Source: Nematostella vectensis
Taxonomy: Eukaryota; Cnidaria; Anthozoa; Actiniaria; Edwardsiidae
Direction of reading: 5' to 3'
DNA length: 64,000 bases
NCBI RefSeq assembly: GCF_932526225.1
Contig: NC_064044.1
Coordinates: forward strand, 14,509,453-14,573,452
Within the stretch, counting starts at the first letter, position 1, and each line of letters opens with the position of its first letter. The position numbers and the translations under genes are program-made. Positions 21,470 through 31,289 of this stretch are shown one piece after another. The notes under the pieces were generated by a model. That model ran no database searches. It saw only the letters and a list, made by a program, of their open reading frames with translations, and was not told the DNA's origin.

Positions 21470-21963
21470 TGTGATGTATTCTCTTAGTTTTGCGGAGAAG
21501 GCGGTGATTGACTTGGCTTCTTTGATTTCTAGTGGCAATGCATTCCACCTTTTAGCTGCTACAAACTTAAAGCTGTTTTTGCTAATGTAGTCCGAGCCTT
21601 TGGAAGTACTAAGTTATGGTTTGCTGCATTTTTAGTGTTCTTGTTATGTACATCACTACACTTAACGAACATATCTCTGATATAGCATGGGGTCATATTG
21701 TTCATTGCCTTAAAGAGCAAAACAAGTTGTAGGTAGATTATTCTTTTGTCGAAGGAGACAATATTTAGTTCTTCAAAAACTGGTTTTGAAGGTGCATCCC
21801 ATTTCTTATCGAGGATAACCCGCGCACATCGTTTCTGGAACTTGACCATATCGTCGATGTGTTGCTTTTTGGTCGAGCCCCAGACGATAGCACCATAGTC
21901 TAATATTGGCTGTATGAGCGAAAGGTAGAACAGGGTTCTTGCTTTAAGTGGCAGGAATTTCTT
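21470..21963 (-). pseudogene. LINE C-terminal tail (copy A)
   Basis: Continues in frame after the TAA with LIQPILDYGAIVWGS and QKRCARVILDKKW, the conserved post-RT tail of this LINE group. A missing T near 21575 breaks the frame before KFVAAKRWNALPLEIKEAKS, which is in frame in copy B. Confidence 0.8.
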
Positions 21964-23330
21964 TTAACTTTTTAACAAGCCTAGTCGCTTGGAGATCTTA
22001 TTGTGAATGTACTTGAGGTGGTTGTCCCAGGTTAAGGAGTTGTCTAATCTTATGCCAAGCAGTTTAACTTCATTGACACATTCAAGCTGGCCATTTTCTG
22101 TGCTGACTGTCAAATCCTTTCCTGCCAATTTGCGCAACTTTTGCTTGCTACAGATAAGCATTGATTTGGTTTTGCTTTGGTTCAAAACCATTTTGTTTTC
22201 ATTCGCCCATCCATTCACCTTTTTTAGCTCTTCAGTAAGAATAGACTCAACCTCACTAACGCTACTTCCACTTGCGACTTGTGTTGTATCATCTGCATAT
22301 ATCTCGAGTGCGCTGTTGGATACTTCAAGTGGTAAGTCATTAATAAACAGGATAAACATTAAGGGACCTAAAATCGAGCCCTGGGGAACGCCTGCAGTAA
22401 TGGGCTGCGAATCTGATAGCTGGCCACTTATTGTTACTTTCTGTTTTCGGTCTTCTAGATAAGACTTGAACCAATTTAGTGACTTTCCAGAGACGCCATA
22501 TATGGAGAGCTTCTTAATAATCGTGTCATGGTCTACTAAATCAAACGCCTTTCGGTAGTCTATGAGGTTCAAGCCAGATATTAGTCCCTGATCCATATTT
22601 CCAATGAGATAATCAATCAACTTTATTAGGGCAGTATCGCACGAGTGATAGGGACGGAAACCTGACTGGTTACTACTTAATAGCTTGTGGCTGTTTAGGT
22701 ATTCATATAAGCAAACGTGTATGTGTCTTTCAATAACTTTGGACAGGGCAGGTAAAATACTGATGGGTCGGTAGTTATCAACACTCAGGCGGTCTCCAGC
22801 TTTATATATTGGACAGACTTTCGCCTCTTTCCAGCGCGCAGGGAATCGTCCAGTTTTTATACTTTGGTTGATGATCTTAGTCAACGATGGAGCTATGGTT
22901 GGGGCTGCAGCCCTTAGAAGGCGAGCACTTATACCGTCCAAACCTGTGGCTTTACACGTTTGTAGTTGAAGAAGATAACCTTGCACAAATTCTTGCATGA
23001 TTTTGGGTATTTCAAATTTAGTGCCACTCGGGATTTTGCTATCAACAAACCCTTTTAACTTTTCGAAATCTGAAGTTGACAGCGTTCTCATGTTGACATT
23101 GCTATTTCTGTAGGTGGCAGCAACGGAAACAAAAAACTCGTTAAATGCATTAGCTATTTCACGTGGATCTGTGATGGTGGGTGTGTTGCTTGCATTGCCT
23201 CTTAGTTGCGAAGGTGACGGTTTACTTGTCTGCCCGATAGCAATTTTTAGATGTCTCCAGAATTCCTTTCCCGTTGAACTCTGTTCAAATGACTTGTTGA
23301 AATGATTTCGTTTAGCTTCTCGGATAGATT
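21964..23330 (-). CDS. LINE reverse transcriptase segment (copy A)
   Basis: From the frameshift near 23330, through a Met at 23091, the frame reads as a reverse transcriptase: LLQLQTCKATGLDGISARLL, VDNYRPISILPALSKVIE, SGFRPYHSCDTAL, DYRKAFDLVDHD, GVPQGSILGPLMFILFINDL and the catalytic YADD, then a thumb region ending KRLGLLKS and a TAA. The same TAA is present in copy B. The downstream frame (KKFLPLKARTLFYLSL) continues the protein, so the stop is internal. The catalytic core itself is uninterrupted in this copy. Confidence 0.88.
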
Positions 23331-23343
23331 AAAAAACGTTATT

Positions 23344-24837
23344 TCAAGCTGATTTAAAAGTTTCCCACGCATCTGAGTCACTATTACACTTTCGGGCTCT
23401 CTCTAGCAGCCTGTCGCGATCTCTAATGGCTGCGTAGAGTTCAGGCGTCATCCACTGTGGTTGGCTTTGTTCTTTTACACGCTTTCTAATAAGAGGAGCA
23501 TGTATATCAGCGATACTTAGGAAAGTCCGATTCCAATAATCCACAGCGTCATCAAGGTCATCAAAGGTGTCCAGCACACTCCACGGGGCCTCATCAAGGT
23601 CTTTTAGGAAGGCCTCCTCATCCAGCTTCTTGCAGTCACGGTAGGAAATATAAACATGGTTTTTATCTGCTGCGCGATCTTGTTTCTTTTTGTATCTGCG
23701 CACATCGCACACTGGTAAATGATCTGATAGTCCGATGTTGCATACCTTGGTCTTTGTGATGCACTGTGGCTGGTTGGTGTAAACGTGATCCAAGCAAGCC
23801 TGGCTCTTTGGACGAGTCACTTCATTGATGGTTTGAGTGAAACCAAGGCTGGTGAGGAACTTGATTAGACGATGCTTGTGGTTTTGCTGTTTGAGGAAGT
23901 TGATGTTGAAATCCCCCAGTAGTAGCGCTTCTTTGTTGGTGATGTACATTTTTTCTATGAGACCTTCTAGCTTAGCATCCATTTCAGCAGTTGAATCCGG
24001 CACACGATAGACTCCGGCAATAATAATTGGGCAGTTGGACTTGCACGGTATCACTTGAGTGCAAAGGAGCTCTGTGTCACTTGATTCTAGAGTTGGTAAA
24101 CGGGTATAAGCCATAGCGTGAGATACGTACATCATTACTCCTCCCCTTTCCTTTCTAGTTCTATCTTTCCGCTCAATATGATATCCAGGGATCCCATATT
24201 CTTCGTTCGTGTGTGACGAATTCAGCCATGTCTCGGTAATAATTATCACATCAATCTCTGTACGAGGGTGTGTAAGGATTTCTTTTATTTGCTCGTATTT
24301 ATCATTATTGAAGCTCCTCGCGTTCCAATGACATATTCTTACACCATTTTTGGACAGTGGAATGCATGGCAGATGGACGTTAGTAGCGTGATTTGTAGCT
24401 TGTGGACCTGGATAAGGCTGGACGTCATTTGAAAGGCAGACCAGTAGTAGTGCAATGGAGGCGCTTCTAAGTAAGTCTAAACAAACACGAGCCGGGGCAG
24501 TTGACGACGATGGAGTAGATTTGTGTAGTCGTCTGAAGTGAAATTGCGGTGTATCATTTATAATTAGGTCATTTGAAGCTCGGAGTAACACAGAGCTATT
24601 GTCATGACTGTCATTTATCCCTCGCAGCACCAAACACAGGAATGTCAAAGTGAGGAGCTTCCAATGCCAAATCATCGTGAGCGCTTTCACTAAGAACAGC
24701 GCGTGCAGCCAGAATTCAACGGTCAGCTCGAGTATGGAGTCGGTTGGCGGTTGTCCCTGACGAATCTGTGTTTGTCCGCGCGAACCGACGAAAACAAGCC
24801 GAAAGCTGCGCGAGCAGCAAAAAACTACAACTTTCAA
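23344..24837 (-). CDS. LINE ORF, endonuclease half (copy A)
   Basis: The frame has 497 codons. Its first ~140 residues are hydrophobic in patches and end in LLLVCLSNDVQPYPGP, a degenerate 2A-like translational recoding motif (canonical DxExNPGP). The EEP/APE endonuclease follows: VRICHWNARSFNNDKYEQ, TETWLN, GGVMMYVS, GDFNINF and LSDHLPV, carrying the expected acidic and His residues. The frame ends at a TGA where copy B has CGA (Arg), so it is a point-mutated stop, after which the reading frame is also shifted relative to the RT. It would nick DNA for target-primed reverse transcription if functional. Confidence 0.85.
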   Translation of the reverse strand: MKVVVFCCSRSFRLVFVGSRGQTQIRQGQPPTDSILELTVEFWLHALFLVKALTMIWHWKLLTLTFLCLVLRGINDSHDNSSVLLRASNDLIINDTPQFHFRRLHKSTPSSSTAPARVCLDLLRSASIALLLVCLSNDVQPYPGPQATNHATNVHLPCIPLSKNGVRICHWNARSFNNDKYEQIKEILTHPRTEIDVIIITETWLNSSHTNEEYGIPGYHIERKDRTRKERGGVMMYVSHAMAYTRLPTLESSDTELLCTQVIPCKSNCPIIIAGVYRVPDSTAEMDAKLEGLIEKMYITNKEALLLGDFNINFLKQQNHKHRLIKFLTSLGFTQTINEVTRPKSQACLDHVYTNQPQCITKTKVCNIGLSDHLPVCDVRRYKKKQDRAADKNHVYISYRDCKKLDEEAFLKDLDEAPWSVLDTFDDLDDAVDYWNRTFLSIADIHAPLIRKRVKEQSQPQWMTPELYAAIRDRDRLLERARKCNSDSDAWETFKSA

Positions 24838-24880
24838 CGGAGAAACTTTTAAAAGAACTTGTAAAACTTCTCAAATCCTG

Positions 24881-25750
24881 AATCGTGTAAGTCCAGCCGC
24901 TGGCTTCTTGAGCACGATGACCTTATTAAGAAATCCAGAACTTTTCAGATTTGGCCGTCAATGGAAAGCGCAAAAATAAAGCTGATTTTCAGGAGCCGGT
25001 TTGCGCGTGACTGCCTGGGACGGAATGCTTTCACAGTGTCTGTAAAGTGTCTGTAAAAACCTAGACAGACACGGGATGTGCGTTTTATTGCCTTTATAAA
25101 ATAACTAAGATACAACAACCCATGATCAAAGAGATAAAAAGAAGCGTTAATTTTTTTGTCAAAATTCAATTCTCCTGACATACGAATCTGACTCAAACGT
25201 TGAGTTTGTCAAATTTGAATAACAGACTTGCAAACTAGAGCGACAAAAGAAGCTGAGGTGAGAAACCTTTACATTACAATTTTTAAAGCCTTTTCTGGTA
25301 AAAAAAATATTAAACATTAAAGAGAAAAAGCGAGAAATGAGATAAAAATAGTTAGGATTTCGATGGACAAGTTTTCAATTTTCATAAGTCGCTGCGCGCG
25401 CTGTTGACGAATCACGCCAGTTTTGTCAAGAGCGCGCGATGTTTCTGTCTTTCAAACAAAAAAATAGATTTTTGTAATTTGTACCTGCATATTATTAATA
25501 AGTTATCATACAGTTATCTGGTTCAATTCTGGATTTATTTCGTACTCGTTTTTTTTTTTCAAACTCAAATTGCACTCGTCCTGCAGACCTATAGAGAAAA
25601 AAAAGTCTGTGAAAGCCGGCAAGTGTTGCGTTACTCGCTGTCAAAAAAACTGTCTGTACTGTTTTTACAGACACGCTCATTTCTCTGCGCTCATTTCAAG
25701 CTCCCGACCAATCAGCGCGCAAGATACACTAGTGTTAATTTAAAAAAAGG
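24881..25750. other. Intergenic, no gene seen
   Basis: AT-rich. Words related to TGTCTGTAAAAAC occur near 25050 and in reverse orientation near 25660, but no convincing terminal inverted repeat could be drawn. Confidence 0.6.
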
Positions 25751-26400
25751 GTAATAAAACAAATGATGGAAAACTTATAAATGATGAATAAATCGCTAAC
25801 TACGTATTCTTAAGGACACTTTCAAAAACAAGTAGCTGTTGTAGCTGCAAGTAGGTGTATATATAGTGTATATATAAGACGATATGTACTTGAAGCTTAT
25901 AAACGGTGATATAAAAATAAGTACAAAAAGAGAGAAGTAGAGTTGTTTGCCTTTCTGAAGTCAGGTAGTAGTAATGAGCAAACTATGTTATGTTACATGT
26001 GACCTTGTTTGATTGGGTCATCTCATGAATTGGATTAAATTGGATCATCTCACAATATGTTACCCTTCTTTAGAAAGAAAATGTATTCTATTTTGTGAGT
26101 CACTCACCTCATAACATACGACGATACCGAGCTAACAGAAATGCTTCTCTTCCTTTGCTTTTTCGTATTTCCTCTCACATCGGCCATTTAGAAAACAAAA
26201 AACTACGACGATACGGGTGTTGGGGAACTTTGGGAATGCTACAAACTCTGCTATGACGACAAAGAAAACTGCGCCAGCATCAACTACGACATGAAAAATG
26301 GGAGGTGCAAACGCATGAAGGCGACACACGCAAACCTGCCTCGTGAACTCGTGAAAATGGAAAACTCAGTTTACGCGGATATAAGAGATGGTAAAGGTAA
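25750..26400 (+). pseudogene. Third PAN exon with promoter flank, nonsense-mutated
   Basis: About 390 bp upstream of 26141 matches the flank of the intact PAN exon (for example ATTCTTAAGGACACTTTCAA). The ATG at 26141 opens a signal peptide ([16 protein letters not shown]), but the next codon is TAG where the intact gene has CAG. The PAN core ([24 protein letters not shown]) and a GTAAGT donor at about 26397 remain intact. It is a duplicate of exon 1 killed by one transition, plus a short deletion of the linker after the signal peptide. Confidence 0.8.
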
Positions 26401-26409
26401 GTACACCGA

Positions 26410-27370
26410 ATACTGATTAGGACACAAGGCTAGTCATTTCAAATGGAAAGCTATTGTGGTAACTCAGAGATCATATAGGCGAAGGAATTTTTTTTAATAT
26501 AAAAACAAAAGTAGGTCAAGCTGCAATAGGCAAGAATGCAGCATTGATGATATACCGCTAGCGTGGCTTCGCTCGTTCAAAATATTTCCTGCTCTCGGAG
26601 CTGAGTACGTTTTTTGGGTTAAAGACATACATCACCACATCTTACAGATTTTCGCGGTATGAAACCGAGGATGAATTTGCAAACAATTGTCGAAAACTTT
26701 TCTTTCGTTTCTTTCATACAAATGTATTTTGTTATGATCTGTTATGCTGGACAACCCATTACAAGCCAATCTTGTGAACACTGCCTGATCTAAAAAGGAA
26801 ATACTTACCATACCCTTTTTGTATCATTTTTTTAAAGCTAAAATATCAAAGAAACAACATTTCAAAGCTTTTTTGATCCACATAAAGCCATTGGAAAAAC
26901 AATATTGCGTGAAGTTGGTGTTTTTGTCCTATCAAGTGCGACATCTTGAAGGGCTTGTGACGTTGTTTTTTTTTATATTTGAGCGTCAATGCTCCTTCCA
27001 CCCCTAAATGGACAAGGTGCAAATAGACTTATCTTGTGTGATAATCGTAAATGAAATCAGAATTTTGCACCTTCTGAACCTTAGGCAATTTGAACAAGCT
27101 GCTACGTCGGAGCACAACGGGTTACGCAAAGTTGACATTCTTGTAGCTAGGCACAGAGAAATCGATAGCGAATCTAAGAGCAATGTGGGGTTCGAACTGT
27201 GAAAGGATTTTAGAGAGAAATAAGTCTATCAAAAAGGCAAAGTCTTCGAGAAAATGGCAAGGTATTTGTCTCATTTTGTTTGGTTTTGATCGCTTACACG
27301 TGCGCTCGTTTGAGTCGCGTCATCGTTCTCAAGCCATTTGTTGTTGTTCTTCTTATAATTCGTATTCATT
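26410..27370. other. No gene seen
   Basis: AT-rich sequence with short unsupported ORFs only. Confidence 0.6.
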
Positions 27371-27935
27371 TGAGCTTTGTTGTAGTGGTGGTCGAAGGGC
27401 AAGACATTTTGACAAAGAATGAGAAAAAGTGAACCCCAGAGATAAGTGAAGGGTAAAATGCTTTTCGGCTAAATGTTTACACGGGTTACTGTATTCTTCG
27501 GCGATTTTTCCCTGTTGAAGTATAGACGTTGGACCTTGACTCGCACTTTCGTTCTCACAATTCAACCTCCGCTCTCCTCAACTTTCACCATACCTTGAGG
27601 GCACTCATTTCGGCTTGTGGTGAAGATTGTTTTAGTATGCCATGATTCTCATTTATCCTAGTTTAATCCTGTGAAGGTTGTAAGCCGTAGAATTTGGTCC
27701 ATCACACTCATATTCCTCTTTTTCTAAACGTAAACATTACGAAAAGAGTTCGATTTTATCATCAAATATCAAACTTGGTATAGAGCAGGATATTTTGCTG
27801 TTTTGGTCACTTTTTGCGATGCGACGTCTCGCTAACAAAACAAATTCAAGTTTCAAACTGCGCGCGGCCATTTTGAATATTTCCATTATAAGTAGGTAAA
27901 TCGATATTTCCAAAAATGGTAATGTGCTGCACTGT
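27370..27935. repeat. Interspersed repeat (~580 bp), diverged copy 2
   Basis: Matches 7130-7712 and 50750-51335 with indels (words GCAAGACATTT, AAATGCTTTTCGGCTAAATG, GCGCGGCCATTTTGAATATT). Unlike the other two copies it is not followed by the TIR element. Confidence 0.7.
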
Positions 27936-28520
27936 TCAGGGCCCAACTTTCAACCTCCTCGGTCTCACCTTTTCCTGACTAAATTGAATTGTTTGATAGA
28001 TAATTGATACTGTTCATATATTCATTATTGTACATTTCTAAAATAAAATAATCAGGCCTAGCATAAATGTGCCTGGCCATGTATTACTCCAGACCAAGAG
28101 ACTTCAGCAGATGTTTGCGGCAAGAGAGCCCAACATTTTGTATCCAAAATAACCCATGATGAAAATTTTCAGCCATTTTTAACATTTTTACTAAATGTTA
28201 AGTTCAACTATTAAGTTGTTGGAAGATGCAACTACAAATCTTTGTGAAAACAAATATTTTTATTCACTTTTCTTCGCCTTCTTCAGTATAACAACACATC
28301 TCGCAAATTCACAAGGCTTATGCACCTTAAGTACCACTTCCGCAACCAGCCCCGCACTCCCCAACACCCTTTCAGAACCCCAAGCTCCTGGGACCCACCC
28401 ACCTCACCCAACCACACATTACGCACCTACACCAATACCATCACACACCAAATCACCAACACACCCACCCACCCACCCCCCCCCCCCCCCCCACCCACAC
28501 ACACACACACACAAATACAA
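27936..28520. other. Non-coding, ending in a C/CA-rich microsatellite
   Basis: No gene is seen. 28460-28515 is a (CCCA)n, poly-C and (CA)n tract that generates Pro/His-rich open frames of no significance. Confidence 0.7.
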
Positions 28521-28527
28521 ACGCACC

Positions 28528-29240
28528 CAACCTCACACTGTCTGAACGCACTGCACTTAAACAATTATCACAACTACCCCACACCATCACCAAACCAGCT
28601 GACAAAGGGGGAGCCATCGTTCTCTGGGACACCAAAGACTACCTACTAGAGGCCAACAGACAACTCAATGACACCAATTATTATTGCACAGTCTCCCATG
28701 ACCATCCCTTGCACATAACATTTCCCTATACATCCACCAACTGTTTCAAGACAACATAATTGATGAACCTACTCATGATTTCCTACTTCCCCACACACCC
28801 CCACGCACACCCCTGTTTTACATGTTACCCACAATTCACAAACCCCACACCCCAGGCCGCCCAATAATCTCAGGTTGCCAATCACCCACCGAAAAACTCT
28901 CCATCTTTCTTGGCCACTACCTCAAGAAATTTGCACATCCCGTCCTACATCCCGTCCTACATCAAGGATACCACACACTCCCTAACAGTCCTCTCCAAAC
29001 AGTCCTCTCCCCCCCCCACACACACACCACTACCAGACACATGTTTTCTTGTCACAATTGACGTCACGTCACTCTACACCAACATCCCACACGAGGATGG
29101 TATAGCTGCCACCCTCTCACACATACAAACACTACCCGTACACAAACGCCTCCATATCCATGTTTTTCGCAGCCTCTTCAACTACATTCTCAAACACAAC
29201 TATTTCAAATTCGACAACAAACAGGTTTGGCCATTGCATG
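28528..29240 (+). pseudogene. Penelope-like element reverse transcriptase, N-terminal half
   Basis: Reading across two frames gives LSERTALKQLSQLPHTITKP, ADKGGAIVLWDTKDYLLEAN, LPTIHKPHTPGRPIISGCQS, SPTEKLSIFLGHYLKKFAHP, CFLVTIDVTSLYTNIPHEDG and YILKHNYFKFDNK. These are the recognisable blocks of Penelope-like RTs, in order. The frame is broken by an 11-bp tandem duplication near 28950 and by C-run slippage near 29010. The sequence ends just before the block leading to the catalytic Asp residues, so the second half of the RT and the GIY-YIG endonuclease are absent. It is directly followed by an LTR-like block carrying a hammerhead ribozyme on the other strand. Confidence 0.82.
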
Positions 29241-29254
29241 CACCACGCTTCACT

Positions 29255-29575
29255 ACAGGAATGTGGACTTTAACAGCACACTAGCATACACACATTGGCA
29301 CCAGTCGGGCCAAGACGGGACGCTAGCACAGTCTATTACCCGTGCAGTTCGGCAACCATGGACAGCTGTTTCGTCCTTATTAGGACTCGTCAGCATGGCA
29401 TAGCCGGTTTGCCTCAGTTAAACTTCATAGGCAAAAAAACTGCAGGGCGACATCGACTCGAACGAAGTGCTTTAAACCACAGCTTAGATCCATGTGGGAT
29501 CTAGAGCTGCGACCGGGCTAGCGTGATGCCAATTGTGAGGATCACGCATGCGACCTTTGCTAGTCTAAGACTCCG
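29255..29575 (-). mobile_element. Penelope LTR-like block, inverted relative to the RT
   Basis: This block is the reverse complement of 43173-43490 almost throughout. It bears a hammerhead motif on the minus strand, whereas the adjacent RT reads on the plus strand. It starts at the word AATGTGGACTTTA, which recurs at 29614 in the loop of a fold-back. Confidence 0.65.
29351..29405 (-). ncRNA. Hammerhead ribozyme (type I, minimal stem III), copy 1
   Basis: On the minus strand: CTGACGA, stem II GTCC/GGAC with a TAATAA loop, GAAA, then a self-complementary ACAGCTGT and the GTC cleavage triplet. Stem I is formed by GCCATG with CATGGT (one wobble) and, after a small internal loop, GGC with GCC. 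All invariant core positions are present. The predicted cleavage lies between 29361 and 29360. Stem III is too short for a stable monomer, which is characteristic of the Penelope/retrozyme hammerheads thought to cleave as dimers. Confidence 0.88.
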
Positions 29576-29727
29576 TCGGATAGCCAAACTATCCTTGCGA
29601 GTATGTATACATAAATGTGGACTTTAACATTTATGTATACATACTCGCAAGGATAGTTTGGCTATCCGACGGAGTTTTAGACTAGCAAAGGTCGCATGCG
29701 TGATCCGCACAATTGGCATCACGCTAG
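29518..29727. repeat. 100-bp near-perfect fold-back
   Basis: The left arm 29518-29617 and right arm 29629-29727 are reverse complements with about two mismatches and an 11-base loop. The arms begin CTAGCGTGATGCCAATTGTG. The same arm sequence, single, is at 43175-43238. Confidence 0.93.
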
Positions 29728-29871
29728 TTACTGTAATAATCTGTATCGAAATAATGAGTATTAAAGAAACAAAAAAAAATATTAACTTGGCATAAAAATC
29801 ATTGTAGACTCGATTTTTTGTTAGTGGATTGGTAAACAAAATAGATTAAAATCCCAAAAGAAAAATAATCA

Positions 29872-30255
29872 ATGTATCCCATCTGCGTGGTCTCTCTGTC
29901 TGGGTGTATCCCATTTGTATGGTCTTATTGTCTGGGTGTATCCCATATGTATGGTCTCCCTGTCTGGGTGTATCCCATCTGCATGGTCTCCATGTCTAGG
30001 TGTATCCTATCTGCATGGTCTCTCTGTCTGGGTGTATCCCATCTGAGTGGTCTCCCTGTCTGGGCGTATACCATCTGCATGGTTTCTCTGTCTGGGTGTA
30101 TCCCATCTGCATGGTCTCCCTGTATGGGTGTATCCCATCTGAATGGTCTCCCTTTCTGAGTGTATCCAATCTGCATGGTCTTCCTGTATGGGTGTATCCC
30201 ATCTGCATGGTCTCCCTGTATGGGTGTATACCATCTGTAAAGTCTCATTGTCTGG
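29872..30255. repeat. 32-bp minisatellite, short array (~12 units)
   Basis: Same unit as at 20105-21280, outside the segmental duplication and without an adjacent LINE 3' end. Open frames across it are periodicity products. Confidence 0.93.
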
Positions 30256-31285
30256 ATTGCATGCCGTACCTAAAATTTCATTATATGGGCAATCCTTTTA
30301 ACCTTATTTTTAAAGTTTGCATACTTTTTTTAATTTTTTTTTTAAATTTTAAAATTAAAAAAAAAAAATTAAAAACAAAAGTTGGTGGTGGATTTTGTTG
30401 TATATTTATATAAGTGTGAAGGAAGTTTTCAAATAAATAAATGCATAAATAGATAATAGTCAAATCTTGCAATGGTTAAAATCGTCTGGGACTATGGATT
30501 ATGGTGGCTATGGACTACGGACTATATGGACCACGTCCTTATCCAAGGGTCGTAACTGATTTTCCTTTTAAGTCTAAGTATAATTGCAGTCATTGCTTTG
30601 TAGCGGAGCTCCCACGCAGCGCGTGGATCCCGCATACCAAAGAAAAAGTGGTAAGAAAAATATTGTAGCAAAGATTGGTTACCCATCGACTCGAGTTTTC
30701 GTGATGCGATGTCCGTCCGTCCGTCCGTCCGTATCTCCTAAACGAAAAATAATATGACAACCAAATTTGGTATGTGTCATGTATGTGTCAAGTGCAACAA
30801 TGTGGTCGAGGGATTCTTGACGTTATCAATGACGCCACTTAAAGCGAAAAAATACGTTGACGTCATCAAAATATGTATTTCATGAAAGAAACATCGTAAG
30901 ACAACCAAATTTTGTAGATGTTATGTATGTTTCAAGTGCAACGAGATGGTCACTGGACGTCTTCGATAACTTCACCAAAAGTAAAGCTACCCTGAAGCCA
31001 TAAAAAATAACCATATCTCGAAATTCTCTCCATTCGTAGTCCTTCAATGATTTTTCGGAAAGTTTAGAACCTAAAAGGTACATTTTTCATTAATACTTAT
31101 TCTGCCCTTTACGAGGAAAATAACGTTTTATTGTTATTTTCAAACTATTTTTTTTGATCAGCAAGATAACTTTGTATGTTAGTAGAAAATTTAAGCTTTT
31201 ATGTAACCTTCGATTTTGGAATGACATTTTGGAACAGCTGGGGTGTTTGTAAAACTACACCGTATCCAATTCGATTTTATGGTCT
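30256..31285. repeat. Probable interspersed repeat with (CCGT)n and two internal units
   Basis: A CCGT run (30712-30732) is followed by two related ~75-bp segments (30757-30830 and 30899-30970) sharing GACAACCAAATTT and TCAAGTGCAAC. No ORF is convincing. The style is that of a widespread non-autonomous element, but no boundaries are defined. Confidence 0.45.
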
Positions 31286-31289
31286 ATAT

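Larger units (their letters stand above)
4082..24880 (+). other. Segmental duplication, copy A
   Basis: The sequence from about 4082 onward recurs in the same orientation and order from 47702 to the window end, with only scattered substitutions and several large indels. Copy A has an extra internal block of about 3.4 kb (a second MITE plus 20-bp array unit and the PAN exons) compared with copy B. The left boundary coincides with the start of an interspersed repeat that has a third, diverged copy at 46530. The right boundary is at or beyond 24880, because copy B runs off the window at 64000. Confidence 0.92.
21285..24880 (-). mobile_element. APE-type LINE, decayed, in copy A
   Basis: On the minus strand the order is an N-terminal region with a 2A-like motif, endonuclease, reverse transcriptase and C-terminal tail, then a 3' UTR that runs into a CT microsatellite and the 32-bp array. 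Lesions: a CGA-to-TGA stop at about 23349, a frameshift at the T run near 23335 (shared with copy B), an in-frame TAA at 21964 (shared) and a one-base T deletion near 21575 (copy A only). Confidence 0.9.

Noticed and set aside
20085-21590. Overlapping ORFs of 149-349 codons on both strands (also 59173-60801)
   Set aside because: They have an exact 32-residue period imposed by the 32-bp minisatellite and exist in all frames; no start context, domain or splice sites.
25000-25740. Possible TIR element based on TGTCTGTAAAAAC words
   Set aside because: Complementarity is limited to about 15 bases and the ends do not match.
27180-27205. tRNA-like B box (GGGTTCGAACT)
   Set aside because: No acceptor stem or A box at the right distance could be folded.
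28195-28649. Pro/His/Thr-rich ORFs
   Set aside because: Translation of a poly-C/CA microsatellite; the real signal here is the Penelope RT frame that begins near 28528.
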